Source of the DNA: Paenibacillus durus
GTDB taxonomy: Bacteria; Bacillota; Bacilli; Paenibacillales; Paenibacillaceae
Assembly (NCBI RefSeq): GCF_000756615.1
Contig: NZ_CP009288.1
Span: forward strand, 4,898,001-4,962,000
Direction: 5' to 3'
Length of the DNA stretch: 64,000 bases
Of this stretch, positions 16,174 to 25,133 are shown piece by piece. Position numbers and translations under genes: made by a program. The number at the start of each line of letters is the position of its first letter. Position 1 is the first letter of the stretch. A model generated the notes under the pieces. The model ran no database searches, was not told the origin of the DNA, and saw only the letters and a program-made list of their open reading frames with translations.

Positions 16174-16220
16174 CGCCATCCCTCCATTTTATGTTTTATT
16201 GGTATATATCCTTTTATCGG

Positions 16221-18341
16221 TTAGTGCCCGGGTGTCTCTGTGGTGTTCGCGGCAGAACTTCCGCTTTGACCCGCAGATTTCTGCTGAAGACTCTTCTTCG
16301 GCACCCCGTCAAGACCGTACTCCCAGTCATAGGCGTCGAAGATTTTGCGCGCCACCGGCGCAGCGCTGTTCGAGCCGAAGCCCCCTTCGGGGATGATAAC
16401 GGCAACGGCCAGCTTCGGTTTGTTGCGCGGAGCGTAAGCGATGAAGACACCGTTGTCGACGGTGTGTTTACCACCCTTATCGTAATAATCCTGCTGCGAG
16501 GTTCCCGTCTTGCGGGCAAAGTCGTAAGGGAAGCCATCAAAAGCGTCAACCTTGCTATTCATTCCTCTTTTTACTTCATTCCAGTACGATTCATCCATCT
16601 TGACGGTATTCAGCACCTCGCGTCCGAACGTCTTGACCACTTGCCCTGAGGAGTCCGTGATTTTGCTAACAAGATGCGGTTTGATTCGCTCGCCCTTATT
16701 GGCCAACGTGGAGGCATACTGGGCAAGCTGCAGCGCCGTGTATTTGCCCTGCTGGCCGAACGAGGCATAGACGAGCGCCGCCTGTGCACTGCCTGCAGAG
16801 TTCAAATCCGTGTAGCTGATTACCCCTTTTTGTTCTCCCGGCAGGTCTACTTCTGTTGAGACACCAAGACCGAACTCCTTCATGTATTTATCCCACACTT
16901 TAATGCCTTCGGAGCCATATTTGTTATATAATCTCTTACCAACCATGTCCACCATAAAAGCGTTGGAAGATTGTTCTATTGCTTTAGCCGGATCTATTGG
17001 TCCCAGGACGTGGCCTGAGGCATTCCGGACACTGGTTTCATGGCCCGCTTTGCCGAAATAAGCGATCCCTGTATCCGTGTACCAATCCGATGTCTTAAAG
17101 AATCCCTCATTTAGCCCCAGCAACACACTCAGAGGTTTGACGGTAGAGCCCAACAGAACGGTCGAGCCAAAGTTATGCCCTGATCTTCCTGAAGAAATCG
17201 AGGTAATTGTACCATTTAGATAGTTATCTACGATTTTTCCCCATACTTCCGTATCCATGCTGCCACTAGCCCAAACGTTCGTATCATAATCCGGCATGCT
17301 GGCCATCGCCACAATATTGCCGGTATCGACTTCCATTGCCACCGCATAGCCCGTTATGGCATTAGGATGCGTCTTGCCTTGAACGGCATGTGTATGCAGC
17401 CATTTGAGCTGATCCGTTATCGCCTGCTGCGTTTTGAGCTGGACATTTTTGTTAGTAGTCATCCAGATATCATTACCCTTGACGGGAGGCACGACCTTCT
17501 CAATCTTTTCCGCCATGTTCTGTGGATTGATGGAAATCTCCTGGTAACCGTTCTGTCCCCGAAGCTCCCGCTGGTATTGAAGCTCAAGACCGTCGAAGCC
17601 AACGAACTCATCATCTTTATAGGTCAGACCCGCAGTCGGATGCTTTTTCATCGCAGACAGAATATCTTGGTAGATCGACAGACTGTTGGAATTCTTGAAC
17701 AACTTGACATAGCCAACCGTCTGCACAGCCACCGTATCCTTGTCGTAATGACGCGCGTTCTCTTCTACGACTTCCAGCCCGGGGTACTCATCATTGTGCT
17801 CCATGAAATAAGCGACTTCCTTGGTGGAGAGCCCCATCTTGATTCGGCGCGGTGTATAGCCGTTGTACTTCCTGAACTCCAGGTCGAACGAGTCCTTGAC
17901 CTCTTCCACCGTCATCTTTTTCTCGCTCGGGTCGCCGAGTTCATTGAATTTATTCACCAGATCTGTCGCCAGCTTGTCGACAGCCGCCTTCGCTTCCGGA
18001 GTAAAATCCGTTACCTCAGTTGTCTCGTCCGTCTTTGTCGCCGTATACTCCTTGGTCAGCGTAATGTACAGCGACTGGACAGGGGTAGAGTAAGCGATTT
18101 TCTCGCCTTCGGCGGCGAGGATCGAACCGCGCATGGCGGCAAGCGGCACATCTTTCGTATCCCGCTTCGTCTCAACTTCTGTCAGCGTCGGACCTTCCAC
18201 GAATTGCAATACGGCAAGACGGACAATAATTACGCAGAAAATGACAAACGTACTGAAAAAGAACACATTGATCCGCAGCGCCAGGGTGCTTTTGCCATTG
18301 GTCTCGTCCGAAGGCGAGCCCTGCTTGCGAAAAAGGCTCAC
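16221..18341 (-). CDS. Class B penicillin-binding protein, tandem copy 1
   Basis: A protein of 706 residues starting at GTG 18341 after AAGGAGAG. One N-terminal membrane helix (about 22-46) is followed by a dimerisation domain and a transpeptidase domain with STVK (Ser399), SSN (458-460) and KTG (611-613). Class B PBPs cross-link peptidoglycan peptides outside the membrane with a SEDS glycosyltransferase partner; this one resembles PBP2/PbpA (elongation type). The downstream neighbour is a HAD phosphatase. It is a close paralogue of the gene at 18599, with long identical stretches in the transpeptidase end. The tail past the KTG region is Ser/Gln-rich and differs between copies. Confidence 0.9.
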   Translation of the reverse strand: MSLFRKQGSPSDETNGKSTLALRINVFFFSTFVIFCVIIVRLAVLQFVEGPTLTEVETKRDTKDVPLAAMRGSILAAEGEKIAYSTPVQSLYITLTKEYTATKTDETTEVTDFTPEAKAAVDKLATDLVNKFNELGDPSEKKMTVEEVKDSFDLEFRKYNGYTPRRIKMGLSTKEVAYFMEHNDEYPGLEVVEENARHYDKDTVAVQTVGYVKLFKNSNSLSIYQDILSAMKKHPTAGLTYKDDEFVGFDGLELQYQRELRGQNGYQEISINPQNMAEKIEKVVPPVKGNDIWMTTNKNVQLKTQQAITDQLKWLHTHAVQGKTHPNAITGYAVAMEVDTGNIVAMASMPDYDTNVWASGSMDTEVWGKIVDNYLNGTITSISSGRSGHNFGSTVLLGSTVKPLSVLLGLNEGFFKTSDWYTDTGIAYFGKAGHETSVRNASGHVLGPIDPAKAIEQSSNAFMVDMVGKRLYNKYGSEGIKVWDKYMKEFGLGVSTEVDLPGEQKGVISYTDLNSAGSAQAALVYASFGQQGKYTALQLAQYASTLANKGERIKPHLVSKITDSSGQVVKTFGREVLNTVKMDESYWNEVKRGMNSKVDAFDGFPYDFARKTGTSQQDYYDKGGKHTVDNGVFIAYAPRNKPKLAVAVIIPEGGFGSNSAAPVARKIFDAYDWEYGLDGVPKKSLQQKSAGQSGSSAANTTETPGH

Positions 18342-18489
18342 TTTGTTCTCTCCTTATTATAACATTTAAGAATTCATATGTATCTCAGGAAGCAGGCCGA
18401 TGTCTACAGAACCCATTTATTGTAACATAAGCACCGCTGCGCCTCTAATATTTTCAACACACTTCTCTCGACATGCTGAAGATCAGTAA

Positions 18490-18558
18490 GGGACATCTTC
18501 CATTTGTGAAGAAATTGAGATGACCGACCAAACAATTTCCATACAAAGAAGATGTCCC
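18490..18558. repeat. Long imperfect hairpin between the PBP copies
   Basis: GGGACATCTTC and GAAGATGTCCC form the base, extended by CATTTGT/ACAAAG and AAATTG/CAATTT, leaving a loop near ATGACCGACC. The stem is about 25 bp with a few bulges. No T-run follows on either strand, so it is not a clear terminator. It may be a small palindromic repeat or a structured 3' end of the upstream PBP transcript. Confidence 0.55.
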
Positions 18559-18598
18559 CCTCTCTTATATACCGATTTAAAGCCTAATGTCAGCTCCT

Positions 18599-20722
18599 TT
18601 AGTTTGTACCCGTTGTGCCGCTCTCGCTAGAGCTGCTGCTTTGACCCGCAGATTTCTGCTGAAGACTCTTCTTTGGCACCCCGTCAAGACCGTACTCCCA
18701 GTCATAAGCGTCAAAAATTTTGCGCGCCACCGGCGCGGCGCTGTTCGAGCCGAATCCCCCTTCGGGGATAATAACGGCTACGGCAAGCTTCGGCTTGTTG
18801 CGCGGCGCGTAGGCGATGAAGACGCCGTTGTCGAGATTGGTTGCGATTTTTGTCTTTTTGTCAACGTATGTCTGTTGCGAAGTTCCTGTCTTGCGAGCAA
18901 AGTCGTAAGGGAAGCCATCAAAAGCGTCAACCTTGCTATTCATTCCTCTTTTTACTTCATTCCAGTACGAGTCATCCATCTTAACGGTATTCAGCACCTC
19001 GCGTCCGAATGTCTTGACCACTTGCCCTGAGGAGTCCGTGATTTTGCTGACCAGATGCGGTTTGATCCGCTCGCCCTTATTGGCCAACGTGGAGGCATAC
19101 TGGGCAAGCTGGAGAGTTGTATAAGCACCCTGCTGACCGAAAGAAGCGTAAACCATAGCTGCCTGGGCACTGCCTGCGGCATTCAGATCCTTATAGTTGA
19201 TCTGACCCAAAAACTCTTGTGGCAAGTCAACGCCCGTCGATACGCCAAGACCGAATTCTTTCATATATTTATCCCATACGTTGATGCTCTTGGAAGGATA
19301 TTTTTCATAAAGTCTCTTGCCAACCATATCAACCATAAATACGTTGGATGAATGTTCAATAGCCAAGGCTGGGTCCATTCCTCCATAGACGTGACCGGAA
19401 GCGTTTCGAACACTCGTTTCATGGCCTGCTTTGCCGAAATAAGCAATCCCTTTATCCGTGTACCATTCCGATGTTGTAAAGAGTCCCTCATTAAGCCCGA
19501 TCAGCACGCTGAGCGGTTTGATGGTGGAGCCCATAAAGACGGTCGAGGAGAAGCCATGACCCGATCTTCCTGAAGAGTTTGGCGTAATCGCGCCGTTTTG
19601 ATAGTTGTACTCAATCTTATCCCAAATTTCCATAATACTGCCGTCAACCCACTTGTTCGTATCATAATCCGGCAAACTGGCCATGGCCACGATATTCCCG
19701 GTATCCACTTCCATCGCCACCGCGTAGCCCGTTATGGCATTAGGATGCGTCTTTCCCTGAACGGCATGCGAATGCAGCCACCTGATCTGATCCGTTATCG
19801 CCTGCTCTGTCTTGAGCTGCACATTCTTGTTAATCGTCATCCAGATGTCATTGCCCTTGACGGGAGGCACGACCTTCTCGATTTTCTCGGCCATGTTCTG
19901 CGGATTGATTGAGACAACCTGATAACCGTTTTGCCCACGCAACTCCCTCTGATACTGCCTCTCAAGGCCATCGAAGCCAACATATTCTTCGTCTTTGTAC
20001 ATTAGCCCCGGGTTCGAATCCTTCTTCTTCATTGCGCTCAGAATGTTCTGGTAAATACCAAGACTGTTGGAATTCTTGAACAGCTTGACATAGCCAACCG
20101 TCTGCACAGCCACCGTATCCTTGTCATAATGCCGCGCGTTCTCTTCTACGACTTCCAGGCCGGGATATTCATCCTTATGCTCCATAAAATAAGCGACTTC
20201 CTTGGTCGAAAGCCCCTCCTTGATCCGCCGGGGGGTATAGCCGTTGTACTTCCTGAACTTCAAGTCGAGCGAGTCCTTGACCTGTTCCACCGTCAGCTTC
20301 TCCTCGTTCGGGTCGCCAAGCTGATTAAATTTATCCACCAGATCCGCTGCCAGCTTGTTCACATTCGCCTTGGCTTCAGGAGTGAAATCTGTTACCTTGG
20401 TTACCTTGTCTGTCTTTTTCTCCGTATACTCCTTGGTCAGCGTAATGTACAGCGATTGAACCGGAGTGGAATAAGCGATTTTCTCGCCTCCGGCGGCGAG
20501 GATCGAACCGCGCATAGCGGCCAGCGGCACATTTTTCGTATCCCGATTCGCCTCCACCTCGGTCAGCGTCGGGCCTTCCACGAATTGCAGTACGGCAAGA
20601 CGAATAATAATTACGCAGAAAATGATAAACGTACTGAAAAAGAACACATTGATCCGCAGCGCCAGGGTGCTTTTGCTATTGGTCTCGTCCGAAGGCGAGC
20701 CCTGTTTGCGAAAAAGGCTCAC
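18599..20722 (-). CDS. Class B penicillin-binding protein, tandem copy 2
   Basis: A protein of 707 residues with the same architecture as the downstream copy: N-terminal helix, dimerisation domain and transpeptidase motifs STIK, SSN and KTG. Start GTG at 20722 behind AAGGAGAG. It differs from copy 1 mostly around the 100-170 region, the 350-380 loop (DTNKWVDGS against DTNVWASGS) and the C-terminal tail. The upstream non-coding DNA is also duplicated (GCGCCTCTAAT near 18440 and 20815). Both copies look intact, so dosage or specialised roles such as growth versus sporulation are possible. Confidence 0.9.
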   Translation of the reverse strand: MSLFRKQGSPSDETNSKSTLALRINVFFFSTFIIFCVIIIRLAVLQFVEGPTLTEVEANRDTKNVPLAAMRGSILAAGGEKIAYSTPVQSLYITLTKEYTEKKTDKVTKVTDFTPEAKANVNKLAADLVDKFNQLGDPNEEKLTVEQVKDSLDLKFRKYNGYTPRRIKEGLSTKEVAYFMEHKDEYPGLEVVEENARHYDKDTVAVQTVGYVKLFKNSNSLGIYQNILSAMKKKDSNPGLMYKDEEYVGFDGLERQYQRELRGQNGYQVVSINPQNMAEKIEKVVPPVKGNDIWMTINKNVQLKTEQAITDQIRWLHSHAVQGKTHPNAITGYAVAMEVDTGNIVAMASLPDYDTNKWVDGSIMEIWDKIEYNYQNGAITPNSSGRSGHGFSSTVFMGSTIKPLSVLIGLNEGLFTTSEWYTDKGIAYFGKAGHETSVRNASGHVYGGMDPALAIEHSSNVFMVDMVGKRLYEKYPSKSINVWDKYMKEFGLGVSTGVDLPQEFLGQINYKDLNAAGSAQAAMVYASFGQQGAYTTLQLAQYASTLANKGERIKPHLVSKITDSSGQVVKTFGREVLNTVKMDDSYWNEVKRGMNSKVDAFDGFPYDFARKTGTSQQTYVDKKTKIATNLDNGVFIAYAPRNKPKLAVAVIIPEGGFGSNSAAPVARKIFDAYDWEYGLDGVPKKSLQQKSAGQSSSSSESGTTGTN

Positions 20723-20827
20723 TTTGTTCTCTCCTTTATAATTTGAAATAATTAAAATAAATTCCGGAATATGCCTCCATAATCAGACTCATCCATTGTA
20801 TCACAAGCAAAGCCGCGCCTCTAATGC

Positions 20828-21973
20828 TCAAAGCACACTTTCTTTGATGTGCGTGGAGTCAAAATCCGCAGGATTAAACCAATCTCCGCTTTTGGCCCAG
20901 GTGGAATCCAAAGGAATCCACGCTTTCCGCTCCGGGATATAAACTTCGTTCCAGGCATGCGGCCCATAGCCGCCGCGTCCGTCGTAACCGCGCCCGGTCA
21001 CCACCCGCACGTCAAGACCCTGAGACCTGGCCATCACGGCATACAGCCGCGCATAGTCAATGCACACGCCGAGCCGGGTATCGAAGGTATCCTGCGGCGT
21101 TTGTTCTTTCCATACCCGGTTCTGTTCATAGTTCTCGGCTTTGGCATAATCGTAAGAAATTCTCGTCCCGACCCAATCGTAGAGCAGCCGCGCTTTATCT
21201 TCATCGCTCTTCGCCTTGCCAGCAATATCCGCCGCAGCGACAGTAATATCGCTGGAAACGTCCCGGTCGATAATTTCGTATTTGCGCCTGAGGATATCGT
21301 TCATTTCTGCGGCAACTGCCTTGGTCAGAACCGGAAGCTTGTCCTGTACGGCTGTGCCGGTCACAGGCTCAATCAACGACTCGACGCTCTGGCGGTATAT
21401 TGGCGAATCTTCGATATAACGCGCCGCATCACTGCTTGGGATAAGACTGGTTCCCACATACAGAGCGATGATCAGCAGGAGGCACCGGACGGCTCCTATA
21501 CAAAGTCCAATACCTGCCCCGCCGAGCCGGCTTGCCGCCGAGATTTTGCGGTCCCACAGTCCGCCGGATTTGCGGAAGCGCGGAATCGGCAGCAGCAAAG
21601 CCAGAAGCCCCAGAACGATCCGAATCAAGCTGTAGCTTACCATCAGCAGAAACAGAAACCGCAGCAGCGGAAGTCCCGCAAGCGCCGATACGGCAGTATA
21701 ATAAATCTGCTGCCACTGGTTGAGTTCACCCTTGGGAGCCACCGTATCCGCAGCCCATGTTTGAACATATGGCGAAAAATAGGCGGAGGTGAGCGCGGCG
21801 AGAATGAGGGCCGCAATCGTCAGAATGCCTGAACCAAGCAGCCCGAATAATCTGCCTGCGGATAAAGAAAATCCCCTGACCCATCCCTGAATCAGCGACA
21901 GGGCGACAATAAGCAGCAGAAATATCGTTATGATATTGGCATCGCGCAGGCTTTGCAGCCATTCGTTCAACAT
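20828..21973 (-). CDS. Membrane-anchored transglutaminase-like protein with CvpA-like N-terminus
   Basis: A protein of 381 residues. Residues 1-180 hold about four membrane helices in a CvpA-like layout. The C-terminal domain has the transglutaminase/cysteine-protease triad: Cys in GVCIDYARLYAVMA (about 303), His in GPHAWNEVYI (about 342) and Asp in IPLDSTW (about 357). All three residues are present. Such domains can act as proteases, amidases or cross-linkers; the substrate is unknown. The gap to the PBP copy 2 start is about 100 bp, and the next gene upstream (21995) probably shares the transcript, so a cell-envelope role is likely. Confidence 0.8.
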   Translation of the reverse strand: MLNEWLQSLRDANIITIFLLLIVALSLIQGWVRGFSLSAGRLFGLLGSGILTIAALILAALTSAYFSPYVQTWAADTVAPKGELNQWQQIYYTAVSALAGLPLLRFLFLLMVSYSLIRIVLGLLALLLPIPRFRKSGGLWDRKISAASRLGGAGIGLCIGAVRCLLLIIALYVGTSLIPSSDAARYIEDSPIYRQSVESLIEPVTGTAVQDKLPVLTKAVAAEMNDILRRKYEIIDRDVSSDITVAAADIAGKAKSDEDKARLLYDWVGTRISYDYAKAENYEQNRVWKEQTPQDTFDTRLGVCIDYARLYAVMARSQGLDVRVVTGRGYDGRGGYGPHAWNEVYIPERKAWIPLDSTWAKSGDWFNPADFDSTHIKESVL

Positions 21974-21994
21974 ATCTCCCCTCCTGCTCTGGCG

Positions 21995-22444
21995 TTATGG
22001 ATTGGCACCCTGAGCTTTACGTGCTTCTTCAATGAAGCTTTTCACGGTTTCATTTACACTCCACTGCCCGAGGCTGACTCCCCGGAAAGTAACATTAACC
22101 TTGTCCTCACCGGCTCTTCCCTTCACCTCAATATTGGGTGTCGTAATCGTAAAGGTTCCGTCGCTATTTGCGGTATAGACCGCGTCCTTCGCTTCTTTCA
22201 GCATCACTTGCTGGGCCTCGTTCTTCAGCGTTCCGACCGTCTCCTCTTTCACCTTGCTTACTGCATTTCCGATCTGATCTATCGTAACTCCGCTGTAAAC
22301 GAGCAAGCCTGCGACAATAACAATGACAATGGCCCATTTCAGCACCGTTTTGACCAAATTGACAACTGCGAACAGCAGCACAAGCGCAATGACGATAACA
22401 AGCCAATTTTCTCTAATAAACTGCGACCATACCTGAGTATCCAT
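21995..22444 (-). CDS. Small membrane protein of unknown function
   Basis: About 149 residues. Two closely spaced hydrophobic stretches (about 15-50) are followed by a short coiled, charged segment and a beta-rich tail (FTITTPNIEVKG, VTFRGVSLGQWSVNE). No family recognised. The start is either GTG 22447 or ATG 22444; the ribosome-binding site does not decide between them. It lies 21 bp upstream of the transglutaminase-like gene and is probably cotranscribed with it. Confidence 0.6.
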   Translation of the reverse strand: MDTQVWSQFIRENWLVIVIALVLLFAVVNLVKTVLKWAIVIVIVAGLLVYSGVTIDQIGNAVSKVKEETVGTLKNEAQQVMLKEAKDAVYTANSDGTFTITTPNIEVKGRAGEDKVNVTFRGVSLGQWSVNETVKSFIEEARKAQGANP

Positions 22445-22627
22445 CACTCCGGCAACACACTCCTATTACTCATTTGCCCGTGCTTCCCGCCAAATCCGGC
22501 AGCATGCCACGGATATTCATTATTATACATGATCATCCGGCTTAATTCATAAATCCGCCAAAGGGATGACAACATTGTAAGCTTTGCGGCGGCGGTTCTG
22601 CCGGTATGGAATCTAAAAACAGTCGCT
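22445..22627. other. Intergenic DNA upstream of the 21995 gene
   Basis: Presumed promoter region of the membrane-protein and transglutaminase-like pair. No convincing -35/-10 pair or operator was identified by eye. The remainder of the gap to 22760 is taken up by two hairpins. Confidence 0.35.
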
Positions 22628-22666
22628 GTCCACAAGAGCCCCCGGCTTGGCATTGAGCTCATGGAC
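22628..22666. repeat. Hairpin element sharing a core with 29160-29212
   Basis: GTCCA ... TGGAC encloses AGAGCCCCCGGCTTGG and ATTGAGCTCA. The core is close to GAGGCCCCGGATTGG ... ATTGGCTCATG in the element downstream of the 29256 gene. It sits in the 3' flank of the SLH protein gene. Confidence 0.5.
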
Positions 22667-22667
22667 A

Positions 22668-22711
22668 AAAGACCATGCAGCTCTACATTGCAGTAGAGTC
22701 ACATGGTCTTT
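22668..22711 (-). terminator. Probable terminator of the SLH protein gene
   Basis: AAAGACCATG/CATGGTCTTT outer stem with a CTCTAC/GTAGAG inner stem, then TTTTG on the minus strand. The T-run is short, so termination strength is uncertain. Confidence 0.6.
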
Positions 22712-22759
22712 CTTCACAAATATGCGGCTGGTCTCTAGGCGGCATATGCTTCTGTTATT

Positions 22760-25042
22760 TTACAGACCAGCCTTATCCATCAACGCCTTGAGCATTACGG
22801 CGCCCTCGGCGCGGGTCGCGTTGTTCAGGGGTCCGAAGCTGCCGTTCGGGCGACCTTTAATGATCCCCAGGGTGTAGACGCTTTTTACCGCATCCCTCGC
22901 CCATGCATCAATTCGTTCGTTATCGGTAAATGCCGTATTGCTCAGCGCGCTTACCTTACCTCCGGCATAGGTGTAAGCCCGGTCAATCATGACAGCCATT
23001 TCCTGCCGGGAAATCTTGTCGCTAGGGTGGAAACGTCCCTCTGAGCCTTTAATGATTCCCGCCTTGACGGCTTTGTTCACATCGCTTGCATACCACGCGC
23101 CGGCTGCAACATCCTTAAAAGCGTTGCCTGGGGCGGCATCCGCAAGGTTCAGCACTCTGGACAGCAGAGACGCGAACTCCGCACGGGTAATATTTTGCTG
23201 CGGGGCAAAAGAGGTTTCACTGACTCCCTTGATGACATGACGCGCCACCATTACCTCAATATCCTGCTTGGCCCAATGAGAAGCGATATCCCGGAAGGTT
23301 TTCTCGGATTCCGCCACCATATAGGTCGAGAAGTGCTTGGTGCTGAAGACCAGCTTCCCTTCCACGATCCTGCCGCCGATATATTCCCACTGCCTGGCCG
23401 GCTCGTTGAGATAATAGGCGCCCAGCTTCTGCGGGTTGCCCACTCCTGCCGGAATAGAATAGATTATGCGGATTGCCTTCTCGAACTGATGAAGCGGAGC
23501 CCCATCAGCCGATGCTTGGAACGTATAGGCTGCAACTTTCTTCAAAGCCTCAGCAGACGCTGCTGCTGCGGTTTCTTCGGAAGCGCGGGAAGTCGTAAAG
23601 GCCATCTCCTTACCCTGCACCAATACTTCCGGCGGTATGATCATGATGAGTTCGCCATCCTGAATGGCCACGAACTTCTTCCCGGCCTTGATCAGATCCA
23701 CCAAATCCGCAGGAAGCTTCACCGCTTTTGCCGTTCCGGCAAGCCCGGACACATCTATCACAAGAGTGCTCTGCCCAGGATCACTAACCCTGTCGGCTGC
23801 TTTAGCCGGGTCAACCACCAGAGTCACCTTGCCGTTCTCCTGAACAATGCTTCCTATTTCCTTGGCTTGAACGGCGGGCGGCAGAAGCGGAAGTACTTCA
23901 TGGCCGTTAGCCGTACCCCCATCATCCGTGCTTCCGCCATCTGTTGCGGGAGGAACGGTAGCGGCCCCATCTACTTTGATAGTGTAAGTTACCTGGGTCG
24001 TCTTATCCGAAGCCGTAACAACCAGTTGGTCCCCGGATGCTACCGGATCATGAACACCTTCCGTATTCCATTCCTGATCGGCATCACCCTTGCTCAGATT
24101 CGCAAGAAAAGCGGCTTTCGCCGTTGCGGCAGGCACCCCGCTGATCGTTTCATTGGCGGTTCCTCTGGCGCTTATGGTGTATTTCTCTGACGAAAGAGTC
24201 GCTACACTGCTCAAAGGACCCGTCAGAACTTTCCCTGTCTTAAACGATACCGTCATATCCTTCCCCAGCTTGCCGCCGTTGTTTGCGCTTAATTCCCCGC
24301 TGACCTTTACCCGATATATCGTATTTGGGGACAAAGCTTCTCCAGGAGTAATGATAATGACATTTTTGGTTTCGGTCGTCTGCTGTTGGCTGGCTGTATC
24401 ATAATAAGTGTAACCCGCCTTATTCTGGCTGTCATTCTCAATCAGATTTACGCTGGCGCTGACCGGCGCATTGCTCTCTCCTTTGTACAGCGAGATGGAA
24501 TCGACATTGTTCTCATTGCGCCCGATTGTAAAATCCGGATAGTTTCTATTGATGAAATAGTTCACATTGGAGCTGAATACGAGGGCAAAACTTTTAGTGT
24601 CTGCAGGCACCTCATTCGTCGGTTCCCCGGTAGAGCCTTTTGGATAAGTTCCCAGAAATGCCAGAGCGTTCGCACCGCCCGGAGAGGAAAAAGTCGTCGT
24701 TGCCGTTGCTTGACCCGCTGTGACTTTGATTGTGGATTGGCCGCTTGCAAGGTTGTCAGGCAGCGTAAAGATCGTTTTGTAATAACCCTCGGCACTGCTC
24801 TTCGTTACAGTGTAATAAATATTTCCGCCGCCGGGCTCGTTAACCCATATCATCACGTTCGAATTGGGCAATGGAGCACCGCCATCGGTCACCCTGCCGG
24901 AAATGACCAATACGGACCCCGGATTGAATGAGCCCGAACCGCCATTCGTTATCACATCTATGGCAGGCGCCGCATGAACTGCGGTTGCTGTAGATAAGAG
25001 AATAAATAATGAAAGGATACAGGCCAACAACCTCTTTACCAT
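22760..25042 (-). CDS. Secreted S-layer homology (SLH) domain protein
   Basis: A protein of 760 residues with a signal peptide (KRLLACILSLFILLSTATAVHA, cleaved near residue 25). Ig-like and Big-type beta domains fill the first 560 residues, with a Thr/Gly-rich linker near 365. Three SLH repeats follow (about 575-760: TFRDIASHWAKQDIE, AFKDVAAGAWYASDV, AFTDNERIDAWARDA). SLH repeats tether proteins to pyruvylated secondary cell-wall polymer. It is the last of three secreted-protein genes in a row on this strand and the only one with a clear anchor, so it may hold the others at the surface; that is inference. Confidence 0.88.
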   Translation of the reverse strand: MVKRLLACILSLFILLSTATAVHAAPAIDVITNGGSGSFNPGSVLVISGRVTDGGAPLPNSNVMIWVNEPGGGNIYYTVTKSSAEGYYKTIFTLPDNLASGQSTIKVTAGQATATTTFSSPGGANALAFLGTYPKGSTGEPTNEVPADTKSFALVFSSNVNYFINRNYPDFTIGRNENNVDSISLYKGESNAPVSASVNLIENDSQNKAGYTYYDTASQQQTTETKNVIIITPGEALSPNTIYRVKVSGELSANNGGKLGKDMTVSFKTGKVLTGPLSSVATLSSEKYTISARGTANETISGVPAATAKAAFLANLSKGDADQEWNTEGVHDPVASGDQLVVTASDKTTQVTYTIKVDGAATVPPATDGGSTDDGGTANGHEVLPLLPPAVQAKEIGSIVQENGKVTLVVDPAKAADRVSDPGQSTLVIDVSGLAGTAKAVKLPADLVDLIKAGKKFVAIQDGELIMIIPPEVLVQGKEMAFTTSRASEETAAAASAEALKKVAAYTFQASADGAPLHQFEKAIRIIYSIPAGVGNPQKLGAYYLNEPARQWEYIGGRIVEGKLVFSTKHFSTYMVAESEKTFRDIASHWAKQDIEVMVARHVIKGVSETSFAPQQNITRAEFASLLSRVLNLADAAPGNAFKDVAAGAWYASDVNKAVKAGIIKGSEGRFHPSDKISRQEMAVMIDRAYTYAGGKVSALSNTAFTDNERIDAWARDAVKSVYTLGIIKGRPNGSFGPLNNATRAEGAVMLKALMDKAGL

Positions 25043-25133
25043 CTATTTTGAACCTCCCCAAATTGCGGTTTTCGTAAAAATACAAGCTGTCGGCATTCTT
25101 CGAACGGAAACAGCCTGTATGATTTGCTGCTGA

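Noticed and set aside
17367..18362. 331-codon plus-strand frame opposite PBP copy 1
   Set aside because: Similar shadow frames occur opposite the second PBP copy; no start site or motifs.
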